Shown here in pieces: positions 5,129 through 6,652 of a stretch of DNA of 6,652 nt. Position 1 is the first letter of the stretch. Each line of letters opens with the position of its first letter. Source of the stretch: Candidatus Nomurabacteria bacterium (GTDB taxonomy: Bacteria > Patescibacteriota > Minisyncoccia > Phycocordibacterales > UBA9973); assembly GCA_009695015.1 (NCBI GenBank), contig SIBT01000023.1:1-6652 (forward strand), read 5' to 3'. The translations under genes were made by a program, and so were the position numbers. Under the pieces are notes generated by a model. It searched no databases, was not told where the DNA came from, and saw nothing but the letters and a program-made list of their open reading frames with translations.

Positions 5129-6652
5129 ATGACAAAGATTTTCACAAAAACCATAATAATTTTCGTCTTTATAACAGCTCTATTCGCTGTGAATTCTGCG
5201 GCTTATGCGGTTACTGCTCCGACCTGTACTCTTTCCATTTCGCCTGCAATTATTAAGAAAGGAGAAGATGCAAATCGGTATTTAAAAGTAACTGGTCCAG
5301 TCGATAAAGTTGTTTATACAGTTGATGGAATACTAAAATATACTGGCGGTAGTGTTTATGATATTTCCTCTTTTCCATCAGATTCAAGTAACTACAAAGA
5401 CAGAGACGGATACATAACTGGTCCTACTAAAATTAGGCCAATGTCAATTGGGATTGGTTCTGAAACAATATATGTTTATGGACCAGGAGGTTCTAATAGT
5501 TGCACGGCATCAATTAAAGTTGTAGCCAATGAACTTTACGATGAAAGCAAGACTGTAATCCTTGTCAGTCCTGTTACTTATCACTTAGGTGGTAGCGAAA
5601 AGTTTAGAGCTTGTCCCGCATTTTCATGTGGTACTACAGTCTGGGGGACAACTAATGGTAATGCAACTATTACGAAAAAAAATGGCGATTGGTACTTTGC
5701 TTCTATCGTTGAAGAATATGTAAAAGGATTTCCATACAATACTAGTGGATGGTTAACCTCAGATTTAGTCCCAAATAATATCAAGGAAAAGCTACGAAAT
5801 CAAAACCCTAGTGCGTTCGGAAAAGAAGAAAAATCTGCACCGAGTACTATTCAAGAACAGTCAAGTGGCACAATTCCCTCATCGTGGAATTTTTTCGCCC
5901 CACTGAAACAATTGTTTAACAAAAAAGAGATTGCTTCTCCGATCCTAACGCTTCTACTGCTTGGCTTACTTTATTTGGCTTACCGTTTGTTCTCTAAAAT
6001 CAAACTTCCTTCCCTAACTATCGGTATTAGATCAATAAAAATTTCGAGGACACAATTTGTCATAGGTGCTGTTATTTTAGGTTTTATTTCATTTGGTTGG
6101 CTTGCCTTTACACTGTATCAGCAAACACAGAACACATTGAAAATGGCAAGTAGTGAATTAGCGAAAACGCAACAAGAAATTCAATCTTTAAGGACATCAC
6201 AAGAAAAAACATTTGCCAAACAGCAAAGTTTGTTAGAACAACAAGGCTCACAATTACAACAGTCTCATGCTAACGAAAACGCAACGAAGCAAGCCCTACA
6301 AGAGTTACAAAATAGACCAGCGCAAACGAATGGCACTCGTCCTACAGGCGCGTTTTTAACAAGATTTTCTCAGTCAGTTGTGAAAATGTTATGTTTTAAT
6401 AATTCTTATTCGGGTGATCTTAAGCAGGGAACGGGTGTTCTCTACAGAACAGAGAACCAATCAGAACTTGCGCCATTTTACGTTCAAACGAATTTGCATG
6501 TTGTTGAGACAGATGATAATTCAATTTCTTCTTGTATCATAGTTTTGTACCCTGATTATGCTAATGGTGATCGCTATCTAATTTTTAAGAGTACTGGTTA
6601 TAGATTTTTCAAGAATTATATTGATACGGCGCTTGTTAAAGTCGAGGCCATC
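5129..6652 (+). CDS. Membrane-anchored Ig/SH3b/trypsin-like serine protease, partial (runs off the right edge)
   Basis: 508 codons are visible and still open. A signal peptide (residues 1-27) ends A-A-Y-A before V-T-A-P. An Ig-like region (about 31-132) runs between Cys33 and Cys125. A bacterial SH3 domain (about 145-215) shows F-R-A-C-P-A-F-S-C-G, N-G-D-W-Y and G-W-L-T-S-D-L-V. Membrane helices lie at about 270-288 and 308-330, joined by a short basic loop that should be cytoplasmic, so both flanking parts face outside. A Gln-rich coiled coil follows (about 331-395). From about 405 a trypsin/HtrA-like domain starts: G-T-G-V-L-Y (434-439), T-N-L-H-V-V with catalytic His457, and I-D-T-A-L-V-K-V with catalytic Asp499. 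The Ser lies beyond the window. It would act on envelope or external proteins. The ATG at 5129-5131 directly precedes the signal peptide; no Shine-Dalgarno is evident. Confidence 0.88.
   Translation, partial: MTKIFTKTIIIFVFITALFAVNSAAYAVTAPTCTLSISPAIIKKGEDANRYLKVTGPVDKVVYTVDGILKYTGGSVYDISSFPSDSSNYKDRDGYITGPTKIRPMSIGIGSETIYVYGPGGSNSCTASIKVVANELYDESKTVILVSPVTYHLGGSEKFRACPAFSCGTTVWGTTNGNATITKKNGDWYFASIVEEYVKGFPYNTSGWLTSDLVPNNIKEKLRNQNPSAFGKEEKSAPSTIQEQSSGTIPSSWNFFAPLKQLFNKKEIASPILTLLLLGLLYLAYRLFSKIKLPSLTIGIRSIKISRTQFVIGAVILGFISFGWLAFTLYQQTQNTLKMASSELAKTQQEIQSLRTSQEKTFAKQQSLLEQQGSQLQQSHANENATKQALQELQNRPAQTNGTRPTGAFLTRFSQSVVKMLCFNNSYSGDLKQGTGVLYRTENQSELAPFYVQTNLHVVETDDNSISSCIIVLYPDYANGDRYLIFKSTGYRFFKNYIDTALVKVEAI

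Noticed and set aside
5581..5784. Minus-strand ORF of 67 codons
   Set aside because: It is antisense to the SH3b region of the protease gene, which is open across the whole stretch and has recognisable domains.
1..6652. CRISPR array, tRNA or rRNA genes, insertion-sequence ends
   Set aside because: I saw no regularly spaced long repeats, no T-arm-like GGTTCGA with a matching acceptor stem, no rRNA signature, and no transposase with terminal repeats.

Overview
The window reads as part of an integrated mobile element next to a resident gene, probably from a low-GC member of the Candidate Phyla Radiation (Patescibacteria). That assignment is an inference. It rests on the style of the serine recombinase N-terminus, a DUF5659-like protein, a C-x9-C-x10-C-x2-H small protein, a DUF3631-like ATPase, and a secreted Ig/SH3b/protease protein. 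AT-rich DNA and a near absence of Shine-Dalgarno sequences fit but do not prove it. The standard genetic code works throughout.

Layout. From 4799 down to 1, all recognised genes lie on the minus strand and are closely packed. In transcription order they are: a 217-aa and a 177-aa unknown protein joined stop-to-start; a terminator-like hairpin and a repeat-rich gap; a DUF5659-like protein (98 aa); a 53-aa small protein; a 477-aa DUF3631-like P-loop ATPase with Gln in place of the Walker B Glu; a gap of about 140 bp with short GTGTA/TACAC repeats; a 122-aa zinc-binding-type protein; a 222-aa unknown protein; and the first 52 codons of a serine recombinase that runs off the left edge. The recombinase has its own good sigma70-type promoter (TTGGAT-17 bp-TATAAT). 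Its leader of about 127 nt is highly self-complementary and can form two competing structures, one of them ending 4 nt before the start codon.

From 4800 to 5128 the strand switches. This stretch has a patch of higher GC (about 45% over 4911-5100) with several conflicting short reading frames and a foldable core, and I could not assign it. From 5129 to the right edge, on the plus strand, is a large membrane-anchored extracytoplasmic protein: signal peptide, Ig-like region, bacterial SH3 domain, two membrane helices, coiled coil, and the start of a trypsin/HtrA-like protease domain with its His and Asp visible.

Working model (inference): the recombinase moves the element, the ATPase handles its DNA or replication, and the small unknown genes are accessory or regulatory. 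The protease gene is probably outside the element, so one element end may lie between 4800 and 5128. The strongest candidates for something undescribed are the recombinase leader RNA and the unassigned 4903-5119 patch.
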